64,000 nt of DNA. Source: Archangiaceae bacterium. Lineage in GTDB: Bacteria; Myxococcota; Myxococcia; Myxococcales; Myxococcaceae. A program made the position numbers and the translations under genes. Of this stretch, positions 1 to 9,535 are shown piece by piece. Numbering within the stretch: the stretch's first letter is position 1; every line of letters begins with the position of its first letter. The notes under the pieces were generated by a model. That model was not told the DNA's origin, made no database searches, and worked only from the letters and a program-made list of their open reading frames with translations. The stretch is taken from the NCBI GenBank assembly GCA_016714225.1, contig JADJNS010000006.1, positions 588,916-652,915 of the forward strand, given 5' to 3'.

Positions 1-1180
1 GCCCCAGGCGGCGCCGCGGCAGGCCGCGCACGAACGCGCTGAAACCGCCGTCTTCGTTCTGCATCGACTGTACGAACGCGCGGCCCTTCGCCACCGCGTG
101 GCCCACCGAGCGGTGCAGCGCGTCGTCTTCGCCGTCGGCCTGCAGCCAGTGGCCGAGCACCGAGAGCACCATGCCGGTGTCGTCGTTGTCGACCATGGTG
201 AGGTTGTCGCGCTGAAAGGCCCACCCGCCGGTGCGCACCGCGTCAGAGAAGCGGTTGTTGGCGCGCGGCTGGGGCTGCCTGCTCTGGCAGCGCAGCAGGT
301 ACTCGACGGCGCGCACCAGGCGCCCGTCGCGCGCCGGCACGCCGCTCTCGAGCAGTGCGCGCACGTCGAGCGCGGTGGTCCACACGTCGCTCTCGAAGGC
401 GGCGAACCAGGTGCCGTGGGCGTCGCGCTGCGCCATCGAGCGCAGCGAGCCCACCGCCAGGTCGAAGCGGCGCGAGCCGGCGCGCTCTCCCATCGCCTTG
501 AGCGTCACCAGGGTGACCGCGGTCTGCAGCGCGTTGGCGTTGATGCTGCCGTCGCGGTTCTGCCACGTGTCGATCCACCCCGAGAGGGTCGAGAAGTCGC
601 CGGGCTTCTCGCCGCGCAGCGCCCGGCCGATCACCGAGAGCTGCGCCGCCGCGAACGTCGCCCCGCCGTGAACCACCTTGGCCAGCGCGTCGGTCAGCGG
701 CTTCACCCCCGTCCACCCCAGCGGCAGCCGGGGCAGCACGTCGGCCGGCGCGAGCCCGGCGAGGCACAGGTAGAGCGGCGCCAGCTCTCCGCCCATCAGC
801 TGCTTGCGCAGCGCTGCGAGCCCGCCGTTCGCTTCCACGTACGCGCGGGCGCGCTGCAGCGCCGGGTCGTTCACGCCGACGCCGCACACCGTGAAGGCCG
901 CCCAGGCGCAGGCGGTCGCCGAGAGCCCGCCGGCGCGCGCGTAGGGGTAGGGCAGAAACGAGCCGTCTTCGCGCTGCTGGGCGCGCAGCCAGCGGGTGAC
1001 CGCGCCGCGCTCTTCGTCGGTGAGCACCCCGGCGTACGCCAGCGCCACCGTCACCTGCGCCGTGCACGCGGGCCCCATGTCGGCCGCCACGTTCCACGAG
1101 CCGTCTTCGCGCTGGCGCGACCACAGCAGCGCCTGCGCTTCGGCGATGGCGAAAGACACCTTGTCGAGGAGAACCGGCAT
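1..1180 (-). CDS. Squalene-hopene cyclase-like class II terpene cyclase (partial)
   Basis: The N-terminal 393 codons are visible and the gene runs off the left edge. ATG at 1180 is preceded by AGAGG at about 6 nt; an in-frame stop lies just upstream. The protein carries QW-type repeats typical of squalene/hopene cyclases: QREDGSW near residue 23, then QQREDGSF, QNRDGSIN and QNEDGGF. The acidic motif D331-N-D-D334 followed by TG matches the catalytic DXDD that protonates the polyene in this family, and its position agrees with full-length cyclases of about 630 residues. The reaction would be cyclisation of squalene or a related isoprenoid at the membrane. Other prenyl-cyclase-like proteins share the same fold, so the substrate is inferred only. 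It lies downstream of, and on the same strand as, the first rSAM gene, which may or may not be meaningful. Confidence 0.8.
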   Translation of the reverse strand, partial: MPVLLDKVSFAIAEAQALLWSRQREDGSWNVAADMGPACTAQVTVALAYAGVLTDEERGAVTRWLRAQQREDGSFLPYPYARAGGLSATACAWAAFTVCGVGVNDPALQRARAYVEANGGLAALRKQLMGGELAPLYLCLAGLAPADVLPRLPLGWTGVKPLTDALAKVVHGGATFAAAQLSVIGRALRGEKPGDFSTLSGWIDTWQNRDGSINANALQTAVTLVTLKAMGERAGSRRFDLAVGSLRSMAQRDAHGTWFAAFESDVWTTALDVRALLESGVPARDGRLVRAVEYLLRCQSRQPQPRANNRFSDAVRTGGWAFQRDNLTMVDNDDTGMVLSVLGHWLQADGEDDALHRSVGHAVAKGRAFVQSMQNEDGGFSAFVRGLPRRRLG

Positions 1181-1304
1181 GAGCACCCTCTACAGCAGGT
1201 CTCGCGCCAGCAGGTGTTTTCGCGGGGCTCCAGCGTCGCCTGTGAACGTCGGGTTCTCGAACGTGCCGGTGCGTGTGAACGGGCAGTTCACCGCCGCGCT
1301 GCGC

Positions 1305-1773
1305 TCAAGGCTCGGGGAAGCCGGCGCGCACCCAGGCGTTGGCGCCGTCGCGGCTGAGCTTGTAGCGCGTGTCGACGCGGTGCGAGGCGACGGTCTCGCC
1401 GGCGTCGTCGATCGCCTTGAGCAGCGCGTGGGGGTCGTACTCGTCAGGCACCTTCTCGAGCGAGACGGTGTACCAGCGGCCCTCCCAGGCGATCGACAGC
1501 TGCTGCTTGAGCGCCTGGTCGCGCTGGCGCGCCGCGCGGTCGAGCACCTCGGAGGCCGTCTTCACGAACGTCGCGAAGGCGTTCGCGTCGAACGGCTTGG
1601 GGTTCTTCTTGTCGCGGCCCATCACCCAGGGGGCTGACCAGGGCGGGCTCGCTCATGCCGGCCTTGGTGATCTCGACCGCCCAGCCGTCGTCGTCGTCGT
1701 TCTTGATGACCCGCGCCGTCCACCCGTTCTTGCGCCACAGCGTGGGTTCCATGATCTCGGGCTCGTCGCTCAT
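1305..1773 (-). CDS. Uncharacterised protein, frameshifted, downstream of the rSAM fusion
   Basis: I do not recognise this family. Translation from ATG at 1773 gives a short acidic and Trp-rich start (MSDEPEIMEPTLWRKNG), then the frame is lost. The downstream frame gives a coherent soluble C-terminus (GRDKKNPKPFDANAFATFVK onward) ending at 1305. The break is at a run of five G (+ strand) at 1629-1633; removing one base joins both halves into a protein of about 155 residues with no other disturbance, so a homopolymer error is the simplest explanation. It begins 23 nt after the rSAM-Gfo/Idh gene on the same strand and could be co-transcribed with it. No signal peptide, membrane segment or known motif is visible. 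Confidence 0.55.
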
Positions 1774-1796
1774 GGCCCCGCGAATAGCAGAGCTGC

Positions 1797-4739
1797 TCAG
1801 GTCGCGCTGGCCCGAAAGGCCGTCGAGCGCACGTGCACCGGCGCGTTGGGGCGCGCGAACGGCAGGCCGGCGCGCTCGAGCGCCTCGAGCGCCGCCGCCA
1901 CGTCGCGCATCACCTCGACCGCCTCGGCCACCCCGATCGCCACCGCGGCGCGCCCCAGCACCTGCTCGCGAAACGCGGCCAGCAGCAGCTCGAGATCGCT
2001 GCCCGCCTGCTCCACTGGAGTGCTCACCGACCCGCGGGTGAGGGTCACCTGCCGGCCCGCGCGCACCCAGCGTGCGCCGGCGGTCTCGAGCTCGAGCGCA
2101 TCGGCGCCGGCATCGAAGTCGAGCGACACGGTGGCCGCGCCGCGCGGGTACGCCAGCTCGAGCGCCAGCGACTCGGGGGTCGAGACGCCCGCCCACTTCG
2201 CCTGCGTCACCGTCACACCGCCTTCGCCCATCGCCCGCCGCGTCACCGCCAGCAGGTGGTGCAACAGCTCCTGCACGCCGCTGCGGCTCCACGCGGGCAG
2301 CGCGTCGGGCGAGGTGCGCGGCGCGCGTCGCACCAGCGAGATTCGCGCGCGGGCCTCACCCAACACCCCCAGCAGGCCCGGCGAGAAGAGCAGGTTGTGC
2401 ACGCAGCTGACCTTCGACGCCGCGCCCGGCAGCCGCGCCAGCGCCTCGGCGTCGGCGAGCGAGCCGGCGAGCGGCTTCTCGACCAGCACCGGCAGGCCCC
2501 GCTCGAGCGCGGCGCGCACCCCGTCTGCGTGCGCCGCCGTGGCGCTGGCGACGATCACGGCTTCGGGCCGAATCGCCTCGAGCGCTTCGCGCGCGTCGCG
2601 CCACGCCCCCACGTTGCCGAACGCCCCCGCCTCGGCATCGGGCGCGTGCGGAGACGCCACCCCCTCGATGCTGAAGCCCTCGACGCGCGCCGCCGCCGCC
2701 GCCAGCCGCCGCGCCTGCCGACCGGTGCCGAGCAGCAGCACCCGCACCGGCCGCGACCGCGCCGCCGCGAACGAGGCGGGCAGCTCGGGCTCGCGCGACG
2801 CCGCCGCGAACGCGCGATCGCGGCCCTTCACCTCTCCTTCGCGGTCGCGGAACGCGGCGGGTATCTGCTCGAACCGGGTGGGAATGCGAAACCCGGTGGG
2901 GAAGGGCGCGGTGCGAAACGCCTCGATGTCGGCCTCGGTGAAGGGCTCGCCCTCGATGGCCGAGAGCTCATCGACCCCGTAGCGCGCGGCGTACGGTCGC
3001 CAGAGCCCGGTGCACATCGAGCGGTACCGGCAGGTGCTGCACGCCGGCCCGTGCGTCTTCTGCGGCGCGTCTTCTGCCGCCGCCTCGTGCTGCAGCAACG
3101 TCACGTCGGACCACGCGCGAAACTCGCCCAGGAAGCACGGCGGCACGCCCTGGCGCGAGCCGACCACCACCGGCTGCTGCAGCTCGTACGCCCGCCACAG
3201 CGCGCGCATCATCACCGGCTGCACGTCCGACAGGCGGGGCACCTGGGCGAGGTCTTCGAGCGCCTTGTACTGCGGCGTCACGAACGCGAACGAGATCAGC
3301 GCGCGGCCCTCGAATTCGCGGTGACAGAACTCGACGTAGTGCTTCAAGAAGGCCTGGTTGCGCGCGTTGATGACGTGGTTCAGCACCACCACCACGCCGG
3401 CGTCGAGCAGCGCCTTCACCGCCCGCACCGTGCGCGCGAAGTCGCCCTCTTTCTGGGTGAGCACCTTCGAGAGCTGTTCGTCGTGCGCGTGCAACGACAC
3501 GAAGGCGTGGGTCAGCCCGGCGTCGACCAGCGGCTTCACCCGGGTGGCCGAGTCGAGCAGCACGCCGTTCGTCACCACCTCGATCGCCGCGATGCCCACC
3601 CGCTTCGCGGCGCGAACGAACGCCGGCAGGTGCTTCGAGAGCGTCGGCTCTCCGCCGCTGAACGAGAGCCGCTCGACCCCGCGCTGCCCCGCGCGCGCGA
3701 TGCTGCGCAGCATCTGGGCCGGGTCGGGCCACACGTTCTTCGAGCTCTCGTTGGCGCTGCAGAACGTGCAGTCTTGATTGCAGTTGACGGTGGGCCGCAG
3801 CACCAACAGCTTCGAGCGCGACGCGGCGCGCCGGGCCTCTGGCGTCCACACCCGCTGCCGCGAGGTCGACTGGCGGTAGAGCTGCGCGGGGCGCGCGCTG
3901 AACGGCGCGAGCCCTTCGACCCCGTGTGCCGCCGCGTACGAGGCCGCCACGCCGGGGCACTGGGCGCGCGCCGCGCAAGAGCCGCACGGCGACGACGGCT
4001 TCTCGCAGCCCGAGATCTCGACCTGCTTGCGCGGGTGAAACCGAAACGCGTCGAGCAGCTCGGGCGAGCCGGCCAGCGCACAGAAGGGAATGGCGTCTTG
4101 CCCGCGCAGCTCGGCGCGCACGTTCGCTTCGCGGCAGGCCCGAAGGGCCGCGGCCAGGCGCGGGCCCGCCACCGCCCACGCGTCGGGAGCGATGGGGGCC
4201 TCGAGCCGGCTGCGCGAGAGCTGAAAGCGCACCGCGGCGAGCTTCGGCACCGCGCGCAGCGCCAGCGCCACCGCCTCGGTCAGCGACTGCAGCCGCGCCG
4301 GCAGCAGCGGCACCTCGAGCTCGACCGAAAGACCTGCCGCGTCGGCCGCGCGCAGCGTCACCAGCAGCTGCACCAGCGCGCCGCCCTTTCCCGCCAGCCG
4401 GTCGTGCACCACCGTGGCGGTGGAGAAGAGCGGGGCGACCACCCCGGTCGCTCCGGCGGCCGCCAGCCGCGCCAGCGCCGCCGCGTCGCCGAGGCCGGCC
4501 GCGCCGACCCGGCAGAAGATCTCTTCGAACCCCGACGCCCTGGCCGCGGCGATCGCCTCGGCCAGCGCCGCCTCGCCCGCGTTGCCGCGCAGCTCGACCC
4601 GCCGGCCTCCGCCCTCGAGCTCACGCAGCGGCGCGCGCGACGCCTGGGCCGCGCAGTCGCACAGCGGCTGGCAGGTGAGGGTGCAGGCGCCGCCGAGGTG
4701 CAGCACCAGGGTGCGGCGGCTCGCCGCGGCTGAAGTCAC
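1797..4739 (-). CDS. Twin radical SAM protein fused to a Gfo/Idh/MocA oxidoreductase domain
   Basis: This 980-residue protein starts with GTG at 4739 and has three parts. Residues 1-290 look like a degenerate rSAM domain: cysteines C19, C23, C27 and C29 (CX3CX3C, not the canonical CX3CX2C) and a terminal CGSCAARAQCPG cluster. Residues 310-600 form a canonical rSAM domain with C320-X3-C324-X2-C327 (CNQDCTFC), the GGEP motif, and a C-terminal CSTCRYRSMCTG auxiliary-type cluster. From about residue 675 there is a Gfo/Idh/MocA dehydrogenase with a GTGRQARR nucleotide-binding loop and the family EKP motif (E754-K755-P756). Known family roles are radical chemistry through S-adenosylmethionine and NAD(P)-dependent oxidoreduction. 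The combination in one chain suggests sequential modification of one substrate, which is inference. It diverges from the B12-type rSAM gene across only 44 bp, so the two probably share a promoter region. Confidence 0.85.
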   Translation of the reverse strand: MTSAAASRRTLVLHLGGACTLTCQPLCDCAAQASRAPLRELEGGGRRVELRGNAGEAALAEAIAAARASGFEEIFCRVGAAGLGDAAALARLAAAGATGVVAPLFSTATVVHDRLAGKGGALVQLLVTLRAADAAGLSVELEVPLLPARLQSLTEAVALALRAVPKLAAVRFQLSRSRLEAPIAPDAWAVAGPRLAAALRACREANVRAELRGQDAIPFCALAGSPELLDAFRFHPRKQVEISGCEKPSSPCGSCAARAQCPGVAASYAAAHGVEGLAPFSARPAQLYRQSTSRQRVWTPEARRAASRSKLLVLRPTVNCNQDCTFCSANESSKNVWPDPAQMLRSIARAGQRGVERLSFSGGEPTLSKHLPAFVRAAKRVGIAAIEVVTNGVLLDSATRVKPLVDAGLTHAFVSLHAHDEQLSKVLTQKEGDFARTVRAVKALLDAGVVVVLNHVINARNQAFLKHYVEFCHREFEGRALISFAFVTPQYKALEDLAQVPRLSDVQPVMMRALWRAYELQQPVVVGSRQGVPPCFLGEFRAWSDVTLLQHEAAAEDAPQKTHGPACSTCRYRSMCTGLWRPYAARYGVDELSAIEGEPFTEADIEAFRTAPFPTGFRIPTRFEQIPAAFRDREGEVKGRDRAFAAASREPELPASFAAARSRPVRVLLLGTGRQARRLAAAAARVEGFSIEGVASPHAPDAEAGAFGNVGAWRDAREALEAIRPEAVIVASATAAHADGVRAALERGLPVLVEKPLAGSLADAEALARLPGAASKVSCVHNLLFSPGLLGVLGEARARISLVRRAPRTSPDALPAWSRSGVQELLHHLLAVTRRAMGEGGVTVTQAKWAGVSTPESLALELAYPRGAATVSLDFDAGADALELETAGARWVRAGRQVTLTRGSVSTPVEQAGSDLELLLAAFREQVLGRAAVAIGVAEAVEVMRDVAAALEALERAGLPFARPNAPVHVRSTAFRASAT

Positions 4740-4783
4740 CCCGCTGTTGTACCGCGGAACGCGTGCTACCGTCCTGAGCCCCG

Positions 4784-7333
4784 GTGCCGGTCACACGTCA
4801 GCGCGTCGTCGAGGTCCTCCCGGCGGCCGGAGCCGCCACGGTGTTCCCCCGCGCCACCCCCGACCTCGAGGTGCTGCGCGCCGCCGCGACCGACGCCGAG
4901 CGGCACCTTCCCACCGCGCAGGCGCTGTACCTCTCGGCGGTGCCCGGCGCCGACGCGCTGGCGCGCGCCGCCATCGGGCGCGGCCTGGCGGTGGTGCTCG
5001 CCACGCCCGACGCGGTCGCCGACCTGCGCGCGCTCGAGCAGCTCGCCGCGGCGCGCGAGGTTCCGCTGCTGTGCGCCGGCCTGGGCGCGGGCTCGCTCGC
5101 GGTCGCCTCGCTGATGTCGCGGGTCGCCGAAGAGCAGCTCGGCCCGCTCGAGCGGGTGGTGGTGCGCGCGCCCGGCGGCAAGCGCACCTCGCCGGCCACC
5201 TCGCGCCGCACCCCGTTCGACGCGGCCCAGCAGGTGAGCTGGGCGTTGAACGCCGAGCAGCTCACGCGCCTCACCGCGCTGGCCGCGCCCGCGTTTCGCC
5301 TCGCCGACGCGCTGGTGCCGGGCGCCGCGCAGGCCCTCGCGCCGTTCGAGCTGGTCGCCGCGCCGAAGGCCCGCCTCGCCTGCGCCGCGCTGCTGCACGA
5401 CGTGGCGGTGCACGTCGAGGTCGACGAAGAGATGTCGGGCGAGTACCCCTGGGAGCTCGAGGCGCAGTGCGCCCGCGGCGCCTTCGTGGTGCAGCTGGGC
5501 GGCGAGAACGGCGAGCCGCTGTTCACCCGCGGCGTCACGCTGCCCGAGCTGCGCACCGAAGATCGCCCGGCGGCCGAGCTGCTGGTTCGGCACGCCCTGC
5601 GCCACCGCCGGGCCGGTGCGCGCTTCTACGGGGCCGCGCAGGCCGACGCCGCCTTCGCCGCCTGCCGCGCGGCGCTCGAAGGCGCCGAGCGGCGCCGCAG
5701 CGCGCGCCCGGTCGACCTGGTGCTGGTGCACGTGCCGCGCTACCGCAACCAGTTCGACGAGCTGCGGCTGCCCTCGCTGGCGCTGGCCCGGCTCACCGCG
5801 TTCATGCGCGGCTACGGCTTCGAGACGCGGGTGGTCGATCTCGCCGCCGACTTCGAGGCGCTGCCGCTCGACTGCTTCACCGACGACGCGCGCATCGCGC
5901 GCTGGCTCGAGGGCGCCGACGACCCCGAGGTGGCCCAGAAGCTCGAGGCGATGTGGCCCTCGCTCGCCGAGGCGGTGGGCCCGCGCAGCTTCGTCGGCTT
6001 CTCCATCGTCGACTACTTCGGCCACTTCCAGCTCAACCTCGCCTCGGCGCTGGCGCGTGAGGTCAAGCGCCGCACCGGGCGCCCGGTGGTGCTGGGCGGC
6101 GAGCGCGACCAGGTCGACGGCGAGCGCGGCATGGGGCCCTCGATGCCGTTCGACTTCGTGGTCGAAGGCGACGGTGAGCTGGCGCTGCTCGAGCTGGCCC
6201 ACCTGGTGGCGTACGGCGACCGCCGCCCCACTTCGATCGCGGGCGTCGCGAGCCGCAAGGGCGACGGCACGCTCCAGCGCAACAAGGTGGTGCGCAGCCA
6301 CCTGAACGCGATGCCGCGCCCCGACTTCGGTGGCATGCCGCTCGAGCACTACCTGGGCCGCCCCACGCCCGAGCTGCTCGCCGCGCTGGCCCGCGACGGC
6401 CTGGCGCCGGCCTCGCCGCCCGCGCCGTTCATGTACCTGCCGTACGCCTTCGTGAAGGGCTGCCCGGCCAAGTGCACCTTCTGCAGCGCGAAAGAGTCGC
6501 TCGACATGGAGTCGCCCGAGAAGGCCGCCTCAGAGCTGCTCGAGCTCTCGGCGCGCCACGGGGTCAAAGACTTCGTGTTCTTGAACAACCTGGTGAACAC
6601 CCAGGTGAAGTGGCTCGAGAAGTTCTGCCGCACGCTGATCGACTCGAAGGCCGACCTGCAGTGGACGGACTCTTGCCGCCCCACCGGCCTCACCTCTGAG
6701 CTGACCGCGATGATGCGCGAGTCGGGGTGCCTGCTGCTCTGCTACGGCGCCGAGTCGGGCAGCGACGACGTGCTCACGCGCATGAAGAAGGGCCTGCTCT
6801 CGAGAGACATCGTCAGCTCGCTGCGCAACGCGCACCAGGCCGGCATCATCAACCGGGTCAACCTCATCGCCGGTTACTTTCACGAGACGGCGGCCGACGT
6901 CGACAAGACCATCGGCCTGGTCGAGACGCTCGAAGACGAGATCGACGTGATCGGCTGCTTCCAGGGCTTCTATTTGTTCCCCGGCATGGGGGTCGAGGCG
7001 GCGAGCGAGCAGATCGTGCTGCGCAGCGAGCCCGATCGGCTGAAGGGCGGCCAGCTCACCCTCGCGTACGACGAGATCGGCGGCCTGAAGTGGGAAGAGA
7101 AGCGCGACACCATCGATCGCTCGCGCACCCGCATTCTCGATCGCATCGAGCAGCTCGGCATTCGCACGCTCGACAAGGTGAACGAGTACGACCTCTTCTG
7201 GCTGTCGCGCCGCTTCCGCGACAAGGCCACGGTGGTGAAGTACCTGCTCGCCCCGCCCGAGTCGTTTCGCACGCTGCCCAACCAGCGCCCGCTGCCCCCC
7301 GCCGGCGTGCGCGGCCAGGTTCCGCCCCCCTGA
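4784..7333 (+). CDS. B12-binding-type radical SAM protein with degenerate Gfo/Idh-like N-terminus
   Basis: An 849-residue protein from GTG at 4784. Residues 1-300 resemble the first half of Gfo/Idh/MocA proteins in layout (alternating helix/strand, an AAIGRGLAVVLATP stretch where EKP is expected), but the glycine loop and catalytic lysine are gone. Residues 311-460 read as a cobalamin-binding-type Rossmann domain (DLVLVHVPRY, then a GGE strand at RPVVLGGE). The rSAM core follows, with C560-X3-C564-X2-C567 (KGCPAKCTFCSAKES), and a C-terminal region typical of B12-dependent rSAMs. Family members methylate or rearrange unactivated carbons, or act in peptide and lipid modification; the substrate here is unknown. 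It faces the twin-rSAM gene and is convergent with the next rSAM. Confidence 0.82.
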   Translation: MPVTRQRVVEVLPAAGAATVFPRATPDLEVLRAAATDAERHLPTAQALYLSAVPGADALARAAIGRGLAVVLATPDAVADLRALEQLAAAREVPLLCAGLGAGSLAVASLMSRVAEEQLGPLERVVVRAPGGKRTSPATSRRTPFDAAQQVSWALNAEQLTRLTALAAPAFRLADALVPGAAQALAPFELVAAPKARLACAALLHDVAVHVEVDEEMSGEYPWELEAQCARGAFVVQLGGENGEPLFTRGVTLPELRTEDRPAAELLVRHALRHRRAGARFYGAAQADAAFAACRAALEGAERRRSARPVDLVLVHVPRYRNQFDELRLPSLALARLTAFMRGYGFETRVVDLAADFEALPLDCFTDDARIARWLEGADDPEVAQKLEAMWPSLAEAVGPRSFVGFSIVDYFGHFQLNLASALAREVKRRTGRPVVLGGERDQVDGERGMGPSMPFDFVVEGDGELALLELAHLVAYGDRRPTSIAGVASRKGDGTLQRNKVVRSHLNAMPRPDFGGMPLEHYLGRPTPELLAALARDGLAPASPPAPFMYLPYAFVKGCPAKCTFCSAKESLDMESPEKAASELLELSARHGVKDFVFLNNLVNTQVKWLEKFCRTLIDSKADLQWTDSCRPTGLTSELTAMMRESGCLLLCYGAESGSDDVLTRMKKGLLSRDIVSSLRNAHQAGIINRVNLIAGYFHETAADVDKTIGLVETLEDEIDVIGCFQGFYLFPGMGVEAASEQIVLRSEPDRLKGGQLTLAYDEIGGLKWEEKRDTIDRSRTRILDRIEQLGIRTLDKVNEYDLFWLSRRFRDKATVVKYLLAPPESFRTLPNQRPLPPAGVRGQVPPP

Positions 7334-7420
7334 AGACCCGAGCACCCTGAGCGGAGAGGAGGACCGCAGGTCCGACTCGAAGTCGAACGGGTGGCGTCGC
7401 CGCTGGAACGCGAGGCGCCG

Positions 7421-7472
7421 CATACTCCATGCGTCAAGCAGCAGAGCGTGTGCACCAGTACGATGGAGTATG
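7421..7472. repeat. 10-bp inverted repeat in the convergent gap
   Basis: CATACTCCAT at 7421-7430 is matched by ATGGAGTATG at 7463-7472, a perfect 10-bp inverted repeat with a 32-nt loop, in the 211-bp gap between two convergent rSAM genes. No T-run follows on either strand, so it is not a classic intrinsic terminator. It may be an mRNA end structure or an intergenic repeat relic. Confidence 0.45.
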
Positions 7473-7544
7473 TGCTGCACAGCCTTCGAGGTGCGACCGC
7501 AGGGTTCGACGAGCTCACCCTGACCGCTCTCGAAAACGCTCGCG

Positions 7545-9323
7545 TCACCGGTCGTTCGCGGCGATCGCGCTCGCCACTGCGGTCGCCGCCGCGCGTTGGC
7601 CCTCGGTCGAAGCGGCGCAGTGAATGTCGTAGTGCTTCGACTGGGCGAAGCTCTGCCCCTCTCCGCGCGGCGTGAGCTCGAGCACCACCTTGGGCTCGCG
7701 CTCGCGGAGCAGCTCGATGCGCAGCCGGCCCGGCGACACCGAGAGATCTCCGAACGCCCAGCCCCCGGCGAACGGCGCGCTCAACGAGAGCGGAGCGATG
7801 AGGCCCTCGAGCCGCCGCTTCAGCTCGGGCGGCGGCTCGCGGCGGGGCGCCGCCGGCGGCAGCGCGTGCTGCACCCCGATCTCCGCGTACCCTTCGCCCG
7901 CCGCCTCGAACGCCGCCACCAGCCGCTCGAGCATCAGCCCCTGGTCGCGGCTGCCGTTCTGCTCGCAGGCCGCCTGCGCCACCGCCGCGAAGTGCGCCAC
8001 CCTGGCGTCGGCGAACACCCACGGCGCGGCGGGGAAGTAGCCGTAGCGCAGCGACGAGTCGTCTCCGGGGCGCTGGTACGACGCGGCGATCAGCCCGTCG
8101 CGCTCGGCCAGCCAGTACAGCGCGGTGTCGGGGTAGAGCCGCGCCCGAGAGAGCAGCAGGCTGCCGCGCAGCTGCTCCAACCGGGTGCGCCGAATCGCCG
8201 CGGCGTTCACCTTCAGGTCTTCGAGCGTCGTCCACGGCGTGAAGAGAATGAAGCCGAACGACGCCTCGTCGAGCGTGAACGCGCTGCCGAACCGCTCGCG
8301 CCAGCGCCACAGCGTCTCGAGAAACTGCACGTTCGCCTCGCCGGTGGTGCCCTTGTTGAAGCGGTCGAGCTCGGCCTGCGAGAAGTTCTCGATGCCCACC
8401 AGAAACGGCGCCAGCGTCACCTGCGCCTTCACCGCGTGCTCGAGCGCGCGCTCGAAGCGGGCCTGGCTCTTCGTCATCCAGTCGGCGCGGGTCTCGAGCA
8501 GCAGGGTGAACGGCCCCAGTTGCTCGGCCTCGGCGTGGGCGATCAGCTCGGTCAGGTAGCCGAACGGGTTCTGGTCTTTCAGCACCAGCCGCTGCAGCTG
8601 GGGCGCCTGCCGCCGCAGGTAGCGCAGCTGCTCGAGCACCGAGGCCGCGGTCTGCGGCGCGGGAGCCGACGTGTACGAGTTGCCGGTGACGCAGAACGCG
8701 CAGCCCCGGCCCAGGCCCTGCGGCAGCTTCGCGCCCGCGTAGCGGGGGTTCTCGCGCGCGTTGGCCTGGTACGGGCACCCGTCGTTGCCCTTGAGCGAGA
8801 AGGTGCGGCCACCGGGGCGCTGCTCGCCGACCCTCACCGGGCGCAGGTTCGGGGCGAACGCGCTCTTCTCGAGCACCGAGGGCACGGCCCCGCTGACCGA
8901 GGCGAAGCCCCCCGCACCGAACGCCAGCGCCTCGGCGGGCGGAGCCGCCGCCTCACCACGAAGGAACCGCAACAGCCCCGGCAGCACCTGGCGCGGGTCG
9001 CCGCGCACGCGCCACGCCGCGGGCGGGTTGGGCAGGGTGTGCTCACCGTCGCAGAACACGAAGGTCGACCCCGGTAGCGCGAGGCGCAGCGCGGCGATCA
9101 GCTCGGGGCTCCACACGCGCTCGTAGATGACCACCTCGTGCCCCGCGAGCGCCGCCGCCGCCGCGCGCACGGTGGCGTCGAGGTCGCCGCCCACCACCAC
9201 CTCGAACAGCTCGTTCTCGAGGCCGAGCTGCGTCAGGTGCCCCGACAGCACCGCCAGCTCGCGGTCGTCGAGAAACGAGCGGTCGACGTGGCTGTGAAAC
9301 GAGAGAATTGCGGCGCGGGGCAA
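7545..9323 (-). CDS. Radical SAM family protein with atypical cysteine spacing
   Basis: A 592-residue protein from TTG at 9323. The N-terminal ~170 residues form a Rossmann-like region resembling cobalamin-binding domains of B12-type rSAMs (AILSFHSHVDRSFLDDRE; a strand ending in FCDGEH). The expected cluster motif is altered: C183 (GNDGCPY) is followed by a 24-residue insertion before C208-A-F-C211 (GRGCAFC), where the usual spacing between the first two cysteines is three. Downstream sequence (LVLKDQNPF, LLLETRADWM, a conserved GIENFSQ strand, FILFTPWTTLEDL) is typical of rSAM TIM barrels. The cluster could still form after folding of the insert. The substrate is unknown. The start lies 212 bp from the probable start of the divergent Gfo/Idh-like gene. 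Confidence 0.72.
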   Translation of the reverse strand: MPRAAILSFHSHVDRSFLDDRELAVLSGHLTQLGLENELFEVVVGGDLDATVRAAAAALAGHEVVIYERVWSPELIAALRLALPGSTFVFCDGEHTLPNPPAAWRVRGDPRQVLPGLLRFLRGEAAAPPAEALAFGAGGFASVSGAVPSVLEKSAFAPNLRPVRVGEQRPGGRTFSLKGNDGCPYQANARENPRYAGAKLPQGLGRGCAFCVTGNSYTSAPAPQTAASVLEQLRYLRRQAPQLQRLVLKDQNPFGYLTELIAHAEAEQLGPFTLLLETRADWMTKSQARFERALEHAVKAQVTLAPFLVGIENFSQAELDRFNKGTTGEANVQFLETLWRWRERFGSAFTLDEASFGFILFTPWTTLEDLKVNAAAIRRTRLEQLRGSLLLSRARLYPDTALYWLAERDGLIAASYQRPGDDSSLRYGYFPAAPWVFADARVAHFAAVAQAACEQNGSRDQGLMLERLVAAFEAAGEGYAEIGVQHALPPAAPRREPPPELKRRLEGLIAPLSLSAPFAGGWAFGDLSVSPGRLRIELLREREPKVVLELTPRGEGQSFAQSKHYDIHCAASTEGQRAAATAVASAIAANDR

Positions 9324-9535
9324 GGCGCCCGCGACTCTAACAGCCCTTGAGAGGCTGACCGTTCTTGCCCAGACCGGGCCCGAGCGCAGTGCGCGAGCTG
9401 CCCCACGGGCGAACCCGAGAGCGCACTTCGTGGTTCGTCGAGGGTTTGCGACGCAGGCCGGCGAAGCCGATCGGCGTCAGCCTCTCGTGGTTGCCCCACC
9501 CGGTGCGCGCTGATAGCGACCCCGAGCAGCTCGAC

